From the NCBI RefSeq assembly GCF_003336745.1, contig NZ_QGMX01000001.1, positions 186,001 through 250,000 of the forward strand: DNA of 64,000 nucleotides, in the 5' to 3' direction. Source of the DNA: Thermus caldifontis. GTDB taxonomy: Bacteria > Deinococcota > Deinococci > Deinococcales > Thermaceae. Below are positions 40,648 to 49,103 of this stretch, in pieces. The notes beneath the pieces are model-generated. The model was not told the DNA's origin and did no database searches. It worked only from the letters and a program-made list of their open reading frames with translations. The translations under genes were made by a program, and so were the position numbers. Each line of letters opens with the position of its first letter. Within the stretch, counting starts at the first letter, position 1.

Positions 40648-40648
40648 T
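40643..40648 (+). promoter_or_regulatory. -10 box overlapping a stop codon, for the MBL-fold gene
   Basis: TATAGT includes the TAG stop of the preceding gene (40645-40647). Transcription would start near 40655, leaving a short leader with AAAGGAGG before ATG 40669. Confidence 0.5.
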
Positions 40649-40668
40649 GCCCTATAAAGGAGGTGCCT

Positions 40669-41343
40669 ATGCTGGAGATCCGTTATCTGGGCCACTCGGC
40701 GGTTTGGCTCTCCGACGGCACGACCAAGGTGGTCATCGATCCCTTCCTCACCGGGAACCCCCTGGCCCCGGTGGGGGTGGGGGAGGTCCAGGCGGACCTG
40801 ATCCTGGTCACCCACGCCCACGGGGACCATTTTGGCGACGCCGTGGCCCTCTCCAAGAAAGGGGGCACGGTGGTCTCTACCTTTGAGATCGCCACCTATG
40901 CGGAGAAGCACGGGGCCAAGAGCCTTCCCATGAACATCGGGGGCACCTACCGTTTCCCCGGAGGGTGGCTGAAATGGTTCCCCGCCTGGCACTCCAGCAG
41001 CTTCCCCGATGGCACCTACGGGGGGATGCCCATGGGGGTGGTGGTAGAACTTGCCGGCAAGCGCATCTACCACGCCGGGGACACCGCCTTCTTCTCCGAC
41101 ATGCGCCTTATCGGAGAGCTGGGCTTGGATCTGGCCCTCCTGCCCATTGGGGACCACTTCACCATGGGACCGGAAGACGCCCTGAAGGCCCTGGAGCTTC
41201 TCCAACCCAAGCGGGTGGTGCCCATCCACTACAACACCTTCCCCCCCATCAAGCAGGACGGGGAGGCCTTTGCGGCCCGGGCTAAGGAGAAGGGCGTGGA
41301 AGGCCACGCCCTGAAGCCGGGAGGGGTGTTGGTCCTTGACTAG
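40669..41343 (+). CDS. UPF0173-family metal-dependent hydrolase (MBL fold)
   Basis: This 224-residue metallo-beta-lactamase-fold protein starts at ATG 40669, six bases after AAAGGAGG. Seen: IRYLGHSAVWL at the start, the metal motif THAHGDHFGD, HAGDTAFFSDM, LPIGDHFTMGPEDA and a final VPIHYNTFPPIKQD. These are the hallmarks of UPF0173, related to L-ascorbate lactonase-like enzymes with no settled substrate. The kinase gene begins inside its 3' end. Confidence 0.9.
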   Translation: MLEIRYLGHSAVWLSDGTTKVVIDPFLTGNPLAPVGVGEVQADLILVTHAHGDHFGDAVALSKKGGTVVSTFEIATYAEKHGAKSLPMNIGGTYRFPGGWLKWFPAWHSSSFPDGTYGGMPMGVVVELAGKRIYHAGDTAFFSDMRLIGELGLDLALLPIGDHFTMGPEDALKALELLQPKRVVPIHYNTFPPIKQDGEAFAARAKEKGVEGHALKPGGVLVLD

Positions 41344-42166
41344 CCTGAAGCGCAAGGATTTCCGCCTAAAGATGCTCCTGGGCCTGGGGCAGACCGCCCA
41401 GGTCTACCTGGCGGAGGCTCCTGGCGGAGAGAGGGTGGCCCTGAAGCTTCCCCGCAAGGAAGTGCGCCAGGACCCCAAGCTGGCGGAACGCTTCGCCCGG
41501 GAGGTTTCCCTTAGCCTCTCCCTAAAGCACCCCCACCTGGTCCGGGGGCTTTACGGGGTGCCCTTCGGCGAGGAGGCCTTCTTGGCCCTGGAGTACCTGG
41601 AGAAGGGGACCCTCGAGGACCTCCTCCTGCAACAGCCCCTTCCCCGGGAGGAGGCCACCAAGGCCCTCCTCCAGGTGGGGGAGGCCCTCCTCTTCCTCCA
41701 CCAAAAAGGCCTGGTCCATCAGGATGTGAAGCCCTCCAACGTGTTCGTGGGGGAAGGGGTGTACAAGCTGGGGGATCTGGGAACCGTGCGCCCTTTGGAG
41801 GAGGCCAGCCCAGAGTATGCGGGAAGCCCCCACTACCTGGCCCCCGAGCTTTTCCTGGGGGCCAGGCCCAGCCCCAAGAGCGACGCCTATAGCTTCGGGG
41901 TCATGGCCTACGAGCTCCTTGTGGGGAAGCGCCCCTTTCGCGGGGAAAGCTTGGAGGAGCTTAGGAACGCCCACCTCCTTCTCCCTCCCCCTCCCACCTC
42001 CTTGCCTTCCCGGCTGGATAAGGCCTTAAGGCGCCTTCTGGCCAAGAACCCCGAGGAACGGCTGGAGCTCAAGGCCTTCCTGGAGGTCCTGAAAAACCCG
42101 GAGGGCCCCAAGACCGAGGAAACCCCGCCCAAGCGCAAGGGGTTTCCCTTCTTCTGGAGGAGATAG
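41336..42166 (+). CDS. Hanks-type Ser/Thr protein kinase
   Basis: This 276-residue soluble kinase has a glycine loop GLGQTAQVY (16-24), the ATP lysine Lys37 in VALKLP, Glu56 in helix C, and a catalytic loop HQDVKPSN (128-135). In it the usual Arg of HRD is Gln. The metal-binding motif is DLG (147-149) in place of DFG, followed by APE (169-171). Essential residues are kept, so it is probably active and perhaps not activation-loop controlled. It lacks the transmembrane anchor and PASTA repeats of many bacterial kinases. TTG start, eight bases inside the MBL-fold gene. Confidence 0.87.
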   Translation: MTSLKRKDFRLKMLLGLGQTAQVYLAEAPGGERVALKLPRKEVRQDPKLAERFAREVSLSLSLKHPHLVRGLYGVPFGEEAFLALEYLEKGTLEDLLLQQPLPREEATKALLQVGEALLFLHQKGLVHQDVKPSNVFVGEGVYKLGDLGTVRPLEEASPEYAGSPHYLAPELFLGARPSPKSDAYSFGVMAYELLVGKRPFRGESLEELRNAHLLLPPPPTSLPSRLDKALRRLLAKNPEERLELKAFLEVLKNPEGPKTEETPPKRKGFPFFWRR

Positions 42167-44065
42167 ATGGAACCCATCTGGTACCCCAAGCCCGAGGAGG
42201 CCCGGGCCACGAGGCTTTTTCAGTTCATGGAGGCCCTGGGTTTTGCAGACTACGAGGCCTTTTACCGCTACAGCGTGGAGGAGCTGGAGGACTTCTACGG
42301 ACAGTTTTTCACCCACCTGGGCATACCCTGGCGCAAACCCTATGCGGGGGTGATCTCCGGCGGCTTCCCCCTCCCTCAGTTTTTCCCGGAGGGCCGGCTT
42401 AACCTGGTGGAGGCCGCCTTGCGCCATGAGCCCACCGCCTTAGCCCTCATCCACGAAACCGAAGAGGGTGGGGTGCGTACTCTGAGCTATGGGGAGCTGT
42501 TAAAAGAGGTGGAACGGGTGGCGGCGGGGCTTCGCGCCCTGGGCGTGGAGCGGGGCGACCGGGTGGGCCTTTGGTTCCCCATGGGCCTCGAGGCGGCCAT
42601 CCTCCTCCTGGCCACCGCCTGGCTCGGGGCCATCGCCATCCCCATCTTCTCCGGCTACGCCGCCGAGGCGGCGGCGGTGCGGCTTAAAGACGCCAAGGCC
42701 AAGCTTCTGGCGGTGCAGGATGCCTTCTTTAGACGGGGAAGAAGGGTAGACCTCCTTCCGGAGGCCCGCAAAGCCCAGGGCCTGGCGGAAACCCCCCACC
42801 TTCTGGTGGTGCGCAGGGTGGGCCTTTCCCTGGAAGCCGGGGAAGTGGACTACGCCACCCTGCAAGGGGAGCCCTTCCCCCCGGAGGAGATGGAGAGCAT
42901 GGACCCCTTCATGCTCATCTACACCTCGGGCACCACCGGCCGCCCCAAGGGCACCGTGCACTACCATGCGGGCTTTCCCCTTAAGGCGGCTTTGGACCTG
43001 GCCCTTCTCTTTGACCTTAGGGAGGGGGACCGGCTTTTCTGGTTCACCGACCTGGGCTGGATGATGGGCCCCTGGGCCATCCTGGGGGGCCTTATCCTGG
43101 GGGCCAGCGTGTTCCTCTATGACGGGGCCCCCGACTACCCGGGTCCCCAGCGCCTTTGGCGGATGGTGGAGGACTTCCGCCTCACCCACCTGGGCCTCTC
43201 CCCTACCCTGGTGCGGGCCCTGATTCCCTTAGGGGAGGAACCCATAAGGGCCCATGACCTTTCGTCCTTGCGGGTCCTAGGCTCCACGGGGGAACCCTGG
43301 AACCTCGAGCCCTACCTTTGGTTCTTCCGGGTGGTGGGGGAGGAAAGGAGGCCCATCGTGAACTACTCGGGGGGGACGGAGGTTTCTGGGGGCATCCTGG
43401 GAAACGTCCTCCTCAAGCCCATCAAGCCCATGGGCTTTAACACCCCGGTGCCGGGGATGGCCGCAGCGGTGCTGGACGAGGAAGGAAAGCCCGCGGTGGG
43501 CAAGGTGGGGGAGCTTGCCGTGCTCAAACCCTGGCCCGGCATGACCAAGGGCTTCTGGCAGGACGAGGCCCGCTACCTGGACACCTACTTCGCCCGCATC
43601 CCCGGGGTCTGGGTCCACGGGGACCTGGCCCTTCTGGACGAGGAAGGCCACTTCTTCATCCTGGGCCGGAGCGACGACACCTTGAAGGTGGCGGGGAAGC
43701 GGGTGGGCCCAGCCGAGGTGGAAACCGCCGCCATCGCCCACCCCGCCCTCAAGGAGTGCGCCGCCATCGGGGTACCCCATCCGGTGAAGGGAGAGGCCAT
43801 CGTGCTCTTTGCGGTGCTTAAGCCCGGCTATACCTCAGACCCGGAGCTGGCCCAAGGGGTAGCCGACCGGGTGGCCGAGGCCCTGGGCAAACCCTTAAGG
43901 CCAGAAAAGGTTCTCTTCGTGCCCGACCTCCCCAAGACCCGGAACGCCAAGGTGATGCGCCGGGTGGTGCGGGCCGCCTACCTAGGCCAGGATCCCGGCG
44001 ACCTTTCCGCCCTGGAAAACCCCGAAGCGGTGGAGGCCATCCGCCAGGCAGCCCAAGGGGGCTAG
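42167..44065 (+). CDS. acyl-CoA synthetase (AMP-forming, acetyl-CoA synthetase-like)
   Basis: This 632-residue adenylate-forming ligase has an A3 motif YTSGTTGRPKGTVHYHAGFP near residue 250, WFTDLGWMMGPW, NYSGGTE, a hinge at HGDLALLDEEGHFFILGRSDDTLKVAGKRVGP, and the C-terminal lysine near residue 595 in TRNAKVMRR. It activates a short carboxylate to an acyl-CoA; acetate, propionate or similar is likely. It starts directly after the kinase stop codon, so the kinase could regulate it, which is inference. Confidence 0.88.
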   Translation: MEPIWYPKPEEARATRLFQFMEALGFADYEAFYRYSVEELEDFYGQFFTHLGIPWRKPYAGVISGGFPLPQFFPEGRLNLVEAALRHEPTALALIHETEEGGVRTLSYGELLKEVERVAAGLRALGVERGDRVGLWFPMGLEAAILLLATAWLGAIAIPIFSGYAAEAAAVRLKDAKAKLLAVQDAFFRRGRRVDLLPEARKAQGLAETPHLLVVRRVGLSLEAGEVDYATLQGEPFPPEEMESMDPFMLIYTSGTTGRPKGTVHYHAGFPLKAALDLALLFDLREGDRLFWFTDLGWMMGPWAILGGLILGASVFLYDGAPDYPGPQRLWRMVEDFRLTHLGLSPTLVRALIPLGEEPIRAHDLSSLRVLGSTGEPWNLEPYLWFFRVVGEERRPIVNYSGGTEVSGGILGNVLLKPIKPMGFNTPVPGMAAAVLDEEGKPAVGKVGELAVLKPWPGMTKGFWQDEARYLDTYFARIPGVWVHGDLALLDEEGHFFILGRSDDTLKVAGKRVGPAEVETAAIAHPALKECAAIGVPHPVKGEAIVLFAVLKPGYTSDPELAQGVADRVAEALGKPLRPEKVLFVPDLPKTRNAKVMRRVVRAAYLGQDPGDLSALENPEAVEAIRQAAQGG

Positions 44066-44068
44066 GCG

Positions 44069-46432
44069 GTGCCCCTTTTGGGCCTTCTTGTAGCCTTGGG
44101 CCTCGCCTGGGCCTCGCCCCTGGAGGAGGCCCGTGCCCTTTACCAAAAGGGGGAGATGGAGGGGGTGCTGAGCCAGCTGAACCCCCTCTTGGGAGGGTAT
44201 GACCCCGAGGAGGAAGCCCTTCTCCTCGCCGGCTTCGCCCAGTACCGCCTGGGGAGGCTTGAGGAAGCCCTTTTCACCTTCAGCCGCCTGGTGGGTACCT
44301 TAAAGGGAGGCGGGGAAGCCCTTTACGGCTTTGGCCTCACCCTTAGGGCCCTGGGGGATCCGGAAGGGGCTAGGGCCGCCCTGGACTGGGCCCTGCGCCA
44401 GGGCTACCGGGAGGCGGACACCATCCTGCAAAGCCTTCCCCCACCCCCTCCCCCAGCCCCCAAGGCCCGCAAGACCCCGCCCCCCTTCCGGGCAGCAGAG
44501 GGACGGTTCTGGGTTGGGGATAAACCCCTCCAGGTGCGGGGGGTTAACCTAGGGGTGGCCCTTCCCGGGCGCTTTCCCGCCGAGTTCGTGGAGGAGGAGG
44601 CCCTTTACCGGGCCTGGCTGGAGCTCCTTTCCGCCATGGGGGCCAACGCCGTGCGCACCTACACCCTTCTTCCCCCTAGCTTCTACCGGGCCCTTCACCA
44701 CCACAACCGGCTCCATAAGGACCGGCCTCTGTACTTGTTCCAGGGAGTGTGGACGGAGCTTCCCGAGGAGGAAGGATACGGGGACTGGGAGGGGCCTTTC
44801 CTGGAAAAGTTTCTCCTGGAGGGGCGGGAGGTCCTGGATGCCCTCCACGGTAACCTAAGCCGCCCACCCCGCCCAGGCCACGCCCACGGGGAGCACACCG
44901 CCGACGTCTCCCCCTGGGTGCTGGGGCTCCTGGTGGGGCGGGAGTTTGAGCCCTACTCCGTGGAGGTCTACCACGGACGCCATCCTGGGCGCACGTACCG
45001 GGGAAGGTTCCTGGAGGCCGCCCCAAACGCCAGCCCCTTCGAAGCCTACCTGGCCGAGGTGCTGGACCGCCTGGCCACCTACGAGTGGGAGGCCTACGGC
45101 ACCCTTAGGCCCTTGGGCTTTGTCAACTGGCCTACCCTGGACCCTCTCCATTGGCCAAGCGAGGCCAGCCACCAGGAGGAGTACACCCTCCGCCGCGCCC
45201 GTGGGGAAAAGGTGGAACCTCCCCGCCCAGGGCCCCTCCACGAGGAGGATACCGTCACCTTGGACCCCACCCACCTAAAACCCACGCCGGGCAGCCCCGT
45301 AAGCCTTTTTGCCGCCTATCACGTCTACCCCTACTACCCCGATTTCCTGGTCAACGAACGGGACCTGGCCCCCAACCGCTACCGCAACTACCTGGCCCGC
45401 CTGAAAGCCCACCGTGGGGGGATGCCCCTCCTCATCGCCGAGTTCGGTCTGCCCAGTAGCCGGGGCATCGCCCACTTCCACCCCGAGGGCCTCCACCACG
45501 GAGGGTTTTCCGAAGAAGGCCAAGGGGAAAAGGTGGCGGGCCTCTGGCAGGAGATCGCTGCCCTGGACCTGGCTGGGGGGATGGTCTTCGCCCTCATGGA
45601 CGAGTGGTTTAAGCGAAACTGGCTCTTCATGGAGTGGGAAGCCCCTAGCCGCGACCCCTTCTGGCACAACATCCTGGACCCCGAGGAAAACTATGGCCTC
45701 CTGGCGGCCACCGCCAAAGGGGCCTTCCGGTTGGACGGCAAGGCGGAGGAATGGGAGGGCGTGCCCTTCCTCCTTCGGGAAGAGGGGCGGTTCCTCAAAG
45801 CCTACGCCGATCCCGAGTATCTCTGGCTCCTCTACCGGGGGCCTCTGCCCCTGAGGCTTTACCTGGACACCGTGCCCGGCGGGGTGCCGGTGGTGGAGGG
45901 GTTGGGGGCGGAGTTCCTTCTGGAGGTCAGCGCCCAAGGGGGAAGGCTCCTTGTGGAACAGGGCTACTATCCCTTTCAGGAGCTGGACCACGGCCTGCCG
46001 GGGACGGAATACCTCCACTTCCGGGGAGCCACAAAGCCCGGGAATGGACCTTTTGTGCCCTTTATCCTCGAGCCCAACCGCCGCCGCACAGGCCGGGACG
46101 GCACCGACTACCCCCGGATCGTTTACGAGCTGGGAAAGCTCCAGCCGGGCCGGGACCCAGAAGGAGCCCGGAACCCCATGGCGGACTACGCCCTAGGAGA
46201 GGATGGGCTTTGGGAAATCCGCATCCCCTGGGGCATGCTCCTCATCGCCGCCCCCAGCAGGCGCCTGGCCTGGTACGCCCCCGAACCCATCCCCATAGAG
46301 GGCCTCCGCCTCCTCCTTCCCGGGGCCTCACCCCTCAGCTTCACATGGCCCACCTGGGAGGAGCCCGCCTTCGCCCTTAGGCTCAAGCCCCTGTACTTCC
46401 GCCTTAGGGCGCTCTGGCGAGGAGCTCCCTAA
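44069..46432 (+). CDS. secreted TPR plus glycosidase-like protein
   Basis: This 787-residue exported protein has a short signal peptide (PLLGLLVALGLAWAS), a TPR-like region (residues about 20-120), a proline linker ([16 protein letters not shown]), and then a TIM-barrel-like domain. The barrel has LQVRGVNLGVALPG, MGANAVRTYTLLPPSFY, LVGREFEPYS (Glu292/Glu294 region, candidate acid/base) and LLIAEFGLPSSRG (Glu458, candidate nucleophile), as in clan GH-A enzymes. A C-terminal beta-rich region (about 555-780) looks carbohydrate-binding. No specific GH family can be assigned. GTG start three bases after the synthetase gene. Confidence 0.68.
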   Translation: MPLLGLLVALGLAWASPLEEARALYQKGEMEGVLSQLNPLLGGYDPEEEALLLAGFAQYRLGRLEEALFTFSRLVGTLKGGGEALYGFGLTLRALGDPEGARAALDWALRQGYREADTILQSLPPPPPPAPKARKTPPPFRAAEGRFWVGDKPLQVRGVNLGVALPGRFPAEFVEEEALYRAWLELLSAMGANAVRTYTLLPPSFYRALHHHNRLHKDRPLYLFQGVWTELPEEEGYGDWEGPFLEKFLLEGREVLDALHGNLSRPPRPGHAHGEHTADVSPWVLGLLVGREFEPYSVEVYHGRHPGRTYRGRFLEAAPNASPFEAYLAEVLDRLATYEWEAYGTLRPLGFVNWPTLDPLHWPSEASHQEEYTLRRARGEKVEPPRPGPLHEEDTVTLDPTHLKPTPGSPVSLFAAYHVYPYYPDFLVNERDLAPNRYRNYLARLKAHRGGMPLLIAEFGLPSSRGIAHFHPEGLHHGGFSEEGQGEKVAGLWQEIAALDLAGGMVFALMDEWFKRNWLFMEWEAPSRDPFWHNILDPEENYGLLAATAKGAFRLDGKAEEWEGVPFLLREEGRFLKAYADPEYLWLLYRGPLPLRLYLDTVPGGVPVVEGLGAEFLLEVSAQGGRLLVEQGYYPFQELDHGLPGTEYLHFRGATKPGNGPFVPFILEPNRRRTGRDGTDYPRIVYELGKLQPGRDPEGARNPMADYALGEDGLWEIRIPWGMLLIAAPSRRLAWYAPEPIPIEGLRLLLPGASPLSFTWPTWEEPAFALRLKPLYFRLRALWRGAP

Positions 46433-47870
46433 GGGGCAGGCGCAGGGCCCAGGCCGCCAAGAGGAAAAGCGCCAGGCCCAGCCCTCCGCCCAGGATAAGG
46501 GGGAGTAAGGCCTCCATGGCCCTGTGCACGGGAAGCATCTTAGCCAGCACCACCCCGGGCAAGGCGGCCACGCTTCCCGCCAGCAGGGCCTTATAGAGGA
46601 AGGGAGGGAAGGCCTCCAACCTCACCCCTTCCCGTTCCAAAAGGCGGAGGTAAAGGAAAAGCCCCAAATACCCCGCCAGGGCCGTGGCCAGGTTAAGGGC
46701 GAAGAGGCCCGCATCCTTAAGGAGCCAGTACCCCAAGGTATTGGCCAGAAAAACAAGGGCGCTGGCGGAAACCGCTTCCCTGACCCGCCCCAGGGCGTAA
46801 AGCCCCCTAAGGAGCAGGGTATTCACCCCCCAGGGCAGCACGGCAAACCCCAAGGCGGCCAGGACCGAGGCGCTATAGGCGCGGTTTTCTGGGGTGAGGG
46901 GGCCGAAGAGCCCAAAAAGGAACACCACCACAAAAGGCGCCTGGCCGCTCAGGAACCCCCCCAGAAGGGCCAGGAGGAGGGTTAACCTCCGTAGAGGACC
47001 TAGGAGGAAGCGGGCCAGGGCCTCCCCCTTCAGGGCGCTCATCCGGGGAAAAAGGGCGATGGCCGGCGAGGTGGCGAAAAGCCCCAACACCATCTGGAAC
47101 ACCACCTCGGCGTTGTAAAACCCCGTGACCGCCGCCGGGGGGTAGCGGGTGAGGATATGGGTCAGGACCAGGTTTAAAAACTGGCGCAAGGAGGTGGTGA
47201 AGGCAAAGGGCCCCATGCGCATCAGCGCAGGAACAAAGGCCTTATGCCAGCGCCACTCCAGAGCATAGCCTTTAAGAAAGGGAAGCTGCACCAAGGCCTG
47301 GACCAGACCCCCCAAGGCCACGGAAAGCCCTAGGAACGTGGGGTCTCCCGGGAATAGGGCCATTAGGCCGATGGCCACCAGGTTGAAGGCCACGGGGCCT
47401 AAGGCGTAGGGCAGGAAGCGCTCCTCCGCCTGGAGGAGTGCGGAGAAGAGGGCCGCCATGGAGATGCCCAGGAGAAAGGGCAAAAGGAGCCGGGTGAGGT
47501 AGACCACCTGCGCCAGGCCCCCGTCCTCCCGCAGATGGCTCTCCCCAGCCACCAAAAGCTCCACCACCCAGGGAGCCAAAAGGTACCCAAGGCCCAAGAC
47601 CAGGAGGTTTACCCCCAAAAGGAACGCCCCAAAGCGACGGGCAAAGGCCTTTGCCTCCTCCGGGGGCAAGCCCTTCAGGAGGGGGATGAGGGCATTCTGC
47701 ACTGCCCCTTCTGCCAAAAGTTCCCGCAGCAGGTTGGGCACCCGGTAGGCCACGTTGAAGGCATCCTTAAGGGCATCGGGGTAGAGGGCGTTGAACACCG
47801 CCTGGCGCACCAGGCCCAAGACCCTCGAGGCCAGGGTACCCCCCATGACCAGGAGGACCTTACGCAGCAT
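46404..47870 (-). CDS. murJ: lipid II flippase MurJ
   Basis: This 488-residue membrane protein of the MurJ/MviN family has about 14 hydrophobic segments. It translocates lipid-linked peptidoglycan precursor across the inner membrane. LGLVRQAVFNALYPDALKDAFNVAYRVPNLLRELLAEGAVQNALIP at the N-terminus is the clear family block (seen in parts). It overlaps the nuclease gene upstream by 11 bases and converges with the glycosidase-like gene, the ends overlapping by 29 bases. Confidence 0.93.
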   Translation of the reverse strand: MLRKVLLVMGGTLASRVLGLVRQAVFNALYPDALKDAFNVAYRVPNLLRELLAEGAVQNALIPLLKGLPPEEAKAFARRFGAFLLGVNLLVLGLGYLLAPWVVELLVAGESHLREDGGLAQVVYLTRLLLPFLLGISMAALFSALLQAEERFLPYALGPVAFNLVAIGLMALFPGDPTFLGLSVALGGLVQALVQLPFLKGYALEWRWHKAFVPALMRMGPFAFTTSLRQFLNLVLTHILTRYPPAAVTGFYNAEVVFQMVLGLFATSPAIALFPRMSALKGEALARFLLGPLRRLTLLLALLGGFLSGQAPFVVVFLFGLFGPLTPENRAYSASVLAALGFAVLPWGVNTLLLRGLYALGRVREAVSASALVFLANTLGYWLLKDAGLFALNLATALAGYLGLFLYLRLLEREGVRLEAFPPFLYKALLAGSVAALPGVVLAKMLPVHRAMEALLPLILGGGLGLALFLLAAWALRLPLRELLARAP

Positions 47871-48945
47871 TGCCCTCCAAAACCTCCTGGAAAATATCTA
47901 GGAAGTTCGCCTGGTTCACCACCGTAAGCCCGTGGAGGGCAGAAAGCTCCTTGGCCCGGGCCTTATCCATACCCAAGAGCACCAGGAAGCTTTCCCTGGC
48001 AGAAAGCCCCAGGACTTTCTTCAGCCCCGCATACTTGGCGATGTGGGCCTGGAAGTCCCCCGTCTTGGCCTCAAACCAGAAGGAGCGCTCCCCTACCCTG
48101 AGGAGGACATCCAGCTCCATGGTGTCGCCACCAGGCAGGGTCACCTGGTAGCCCACCGCCACCTCGTGGGCCAGATTCTTGGAGCGCAGGAACTTGCGTA
48201 GTTTTTCCGCCACATACCGTTCCAACCAGCCTCCGGTGAGAAAGTTTTGCACCCAGCCCTCCGTGCTGGCCTTGGCCCGGATGCGGCGGTCCTCGCTTTT
48301 GTAGTGGTAGGAGGTGAGAAGGGCATACTGCTTGAGCATGGTGCAGAACTGGGTGGAGTTGGCGATCTCCTCCTGGGTGGCCTCGGAGAGGGAGAGCTCA
48401 AACTGGCGCTTCGTGGAAAGGCTCTGCTTTAGGCGCTCATACAGCCTATCCAAACTGGCGTACCGGTCCCCCAGGAAAAGGGCCAGGCGGGTCAGGACCT
48501 TCTCCTTCTCCTCGTCCTCCTGAGGTTTTTTCACCACCTGGATGCCCAGGCCCTTAAGCCAATCCTCCAAGGAGGCCTTGGCCGGGGCTGGCCTTGCGGG
48601 CTCCTTGGCCTTTTGCGCCTCCGCCACGCTCCCCGAAGCCCTTCCCCCAGCGTCTTTTGCCTGAGAACCCTCCTGCAAAAGGCGCCACATCTTCCCGGCC
48701 AAAGAGAAGAAGCGGGCCCGCAGAGGGTCCTCCCCCTCGAGGCCCGGGGGAGTAATACCGGCCCGCAAGGCATCCAAAAGCCATGCCTCCAAGGCCTCCT
48801 GAAGCCCCTTGCGGGCCGCTTCCAGATGCTCCGCCTCCACCTTTAGCCCAAGCTCGGGCAACTCCCCCACAAACCTTCCCGGGCCCACGAGATCATAGCG
48901 GGCCTGGGCCATGGCCTTTTCCAAGTAGCGGGTAAGAATCCCCAC
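47860..48945 (-). CDS. standalone Card1/DUF1887-like PD-(D/E)XK nuclease
   Basis: This 361-residue protein has a C-terminal third (about 230-345) that carries GGWLERYV (238-245, Glu242), MELDVLL (Asp279) and FEAKTG (Glu292, Lys294). That is the PD-(D/E)XK layout found in Card1/Can2-type nucleases. The N-terminal part is helical with a low-complexity linker and shows no CARF ligand domain. GTG 48945 is chosen because TATGCT ends seven bases upstream; longer frames begin inside the tRNA terminator. It is followed by murJ (11-base overlap). Target and role are unknown; defence or repair are possible. Confidence 0.7.
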   Translation of the reverse strand: MGILTRYLEKAMAQARYDLVGPGRFVGELPELGLKVEAEHLEAARKGLQEALEAWLLDALRAGITPPGLEGEDPLRARFFSLAGKMWRLLQEGSQAKDAGGRASGSVAEAQKAKEPARPAPAKASLEDWLKGLGIQVVKKPQEDEEKEKVLTRLALFLGDRYASLDRLYERLKQSLSTKRQFELSLSEATQEEIANSTQFCTMLKQYALLTSYHYKSEDRRIRAKASTEGWVQNFLTGGWLERYVAEKLRKFLRSKNLAHEVAVGYQVTLPGGDTMELDVLLRVGERSFWFEAKTGDFQAHIAKYAGLKKVLGLSARESFLVLLGMDKARAKELSALHGLTVVNQANFLDIFQEVLEGNAA

Positions 48946-48952
48946 GGGACTT

Positions 48953-48958
48953 AGCATA
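48953..48958 (-). promoter_or_regulatory. -10 box for the Card1-like nuclease gene
   Basis: TATGCT ends seven bases before the GTG at 48945, just beyond the T-run of the tRNA terminator. It supports a separate, leaderless transcript. Confidence 0.5.
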
Positions 48959-48965
48959 GCAAGGG

Positions 48966-48997
48966 AAAAAGCAAGGCCCCGGAACATCCGGGGCCTT
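48966..48997 (-). terminator. intrinsic terminator of the tRNA-Leu gene
   Basis: An 11-bp perfect stem (AAGGCCCCGGA, loop TGT, TCCGGGGCCTT) is followed by GC and five T. It begins two bases after the CCA end of the tRNA gene. Confidence 0.85.
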
Positions 48998-48998
48998 C

Positions 48999-49086
48999 TG
49001 GTGCCGGGGACGGGACTCGAACCCGTACGGGGGTAACCCCCCAGCGGATTTTAAGTCCGCAGCGTCTACCATTCCGCCACCCCGGC
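48999..49086 (-). tRNA. tRNA-Leu (anticodon UAA)
   Basis: This class II tRNA of 88 bases includes an encoded CCA. The acceptor arms GCCGGGG and CCCCGGC pair fully. The anticodon arm GCGGA / TCCGC encloses a loop with TAA. The long variable arm (TGGGGGGTTACCCCCGT) and the T arm CGGGTTCGAGTCCCG are clear. It has its own -10 box upstream and a terminator downstream, so it is transcribed singly. Confidence 0.97.
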
Positions 49087-49097
49087 GGACGCCTTCC

Positions 49098-49103
49098 ATC
49101 CTA
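49098..49103 (-). promoter_or_regulatory. -10 box of tRNA-Leu overlapping a stop codon
   Basis: TAGGAT begins with the TAG stop of the LCP-family gene (49103-49101). The tRNA 5' end lies 11 bases downstream. Confidence 0.45.

Noticed and set aside
48946..48987. Upstream ATG starts (48987, 48957) for the Card1-like nuclease
   Set aside because: The first lies in the tRNA terminator stem and the second in the -10 box; GTG 48945 is at the proper leaderless distance.
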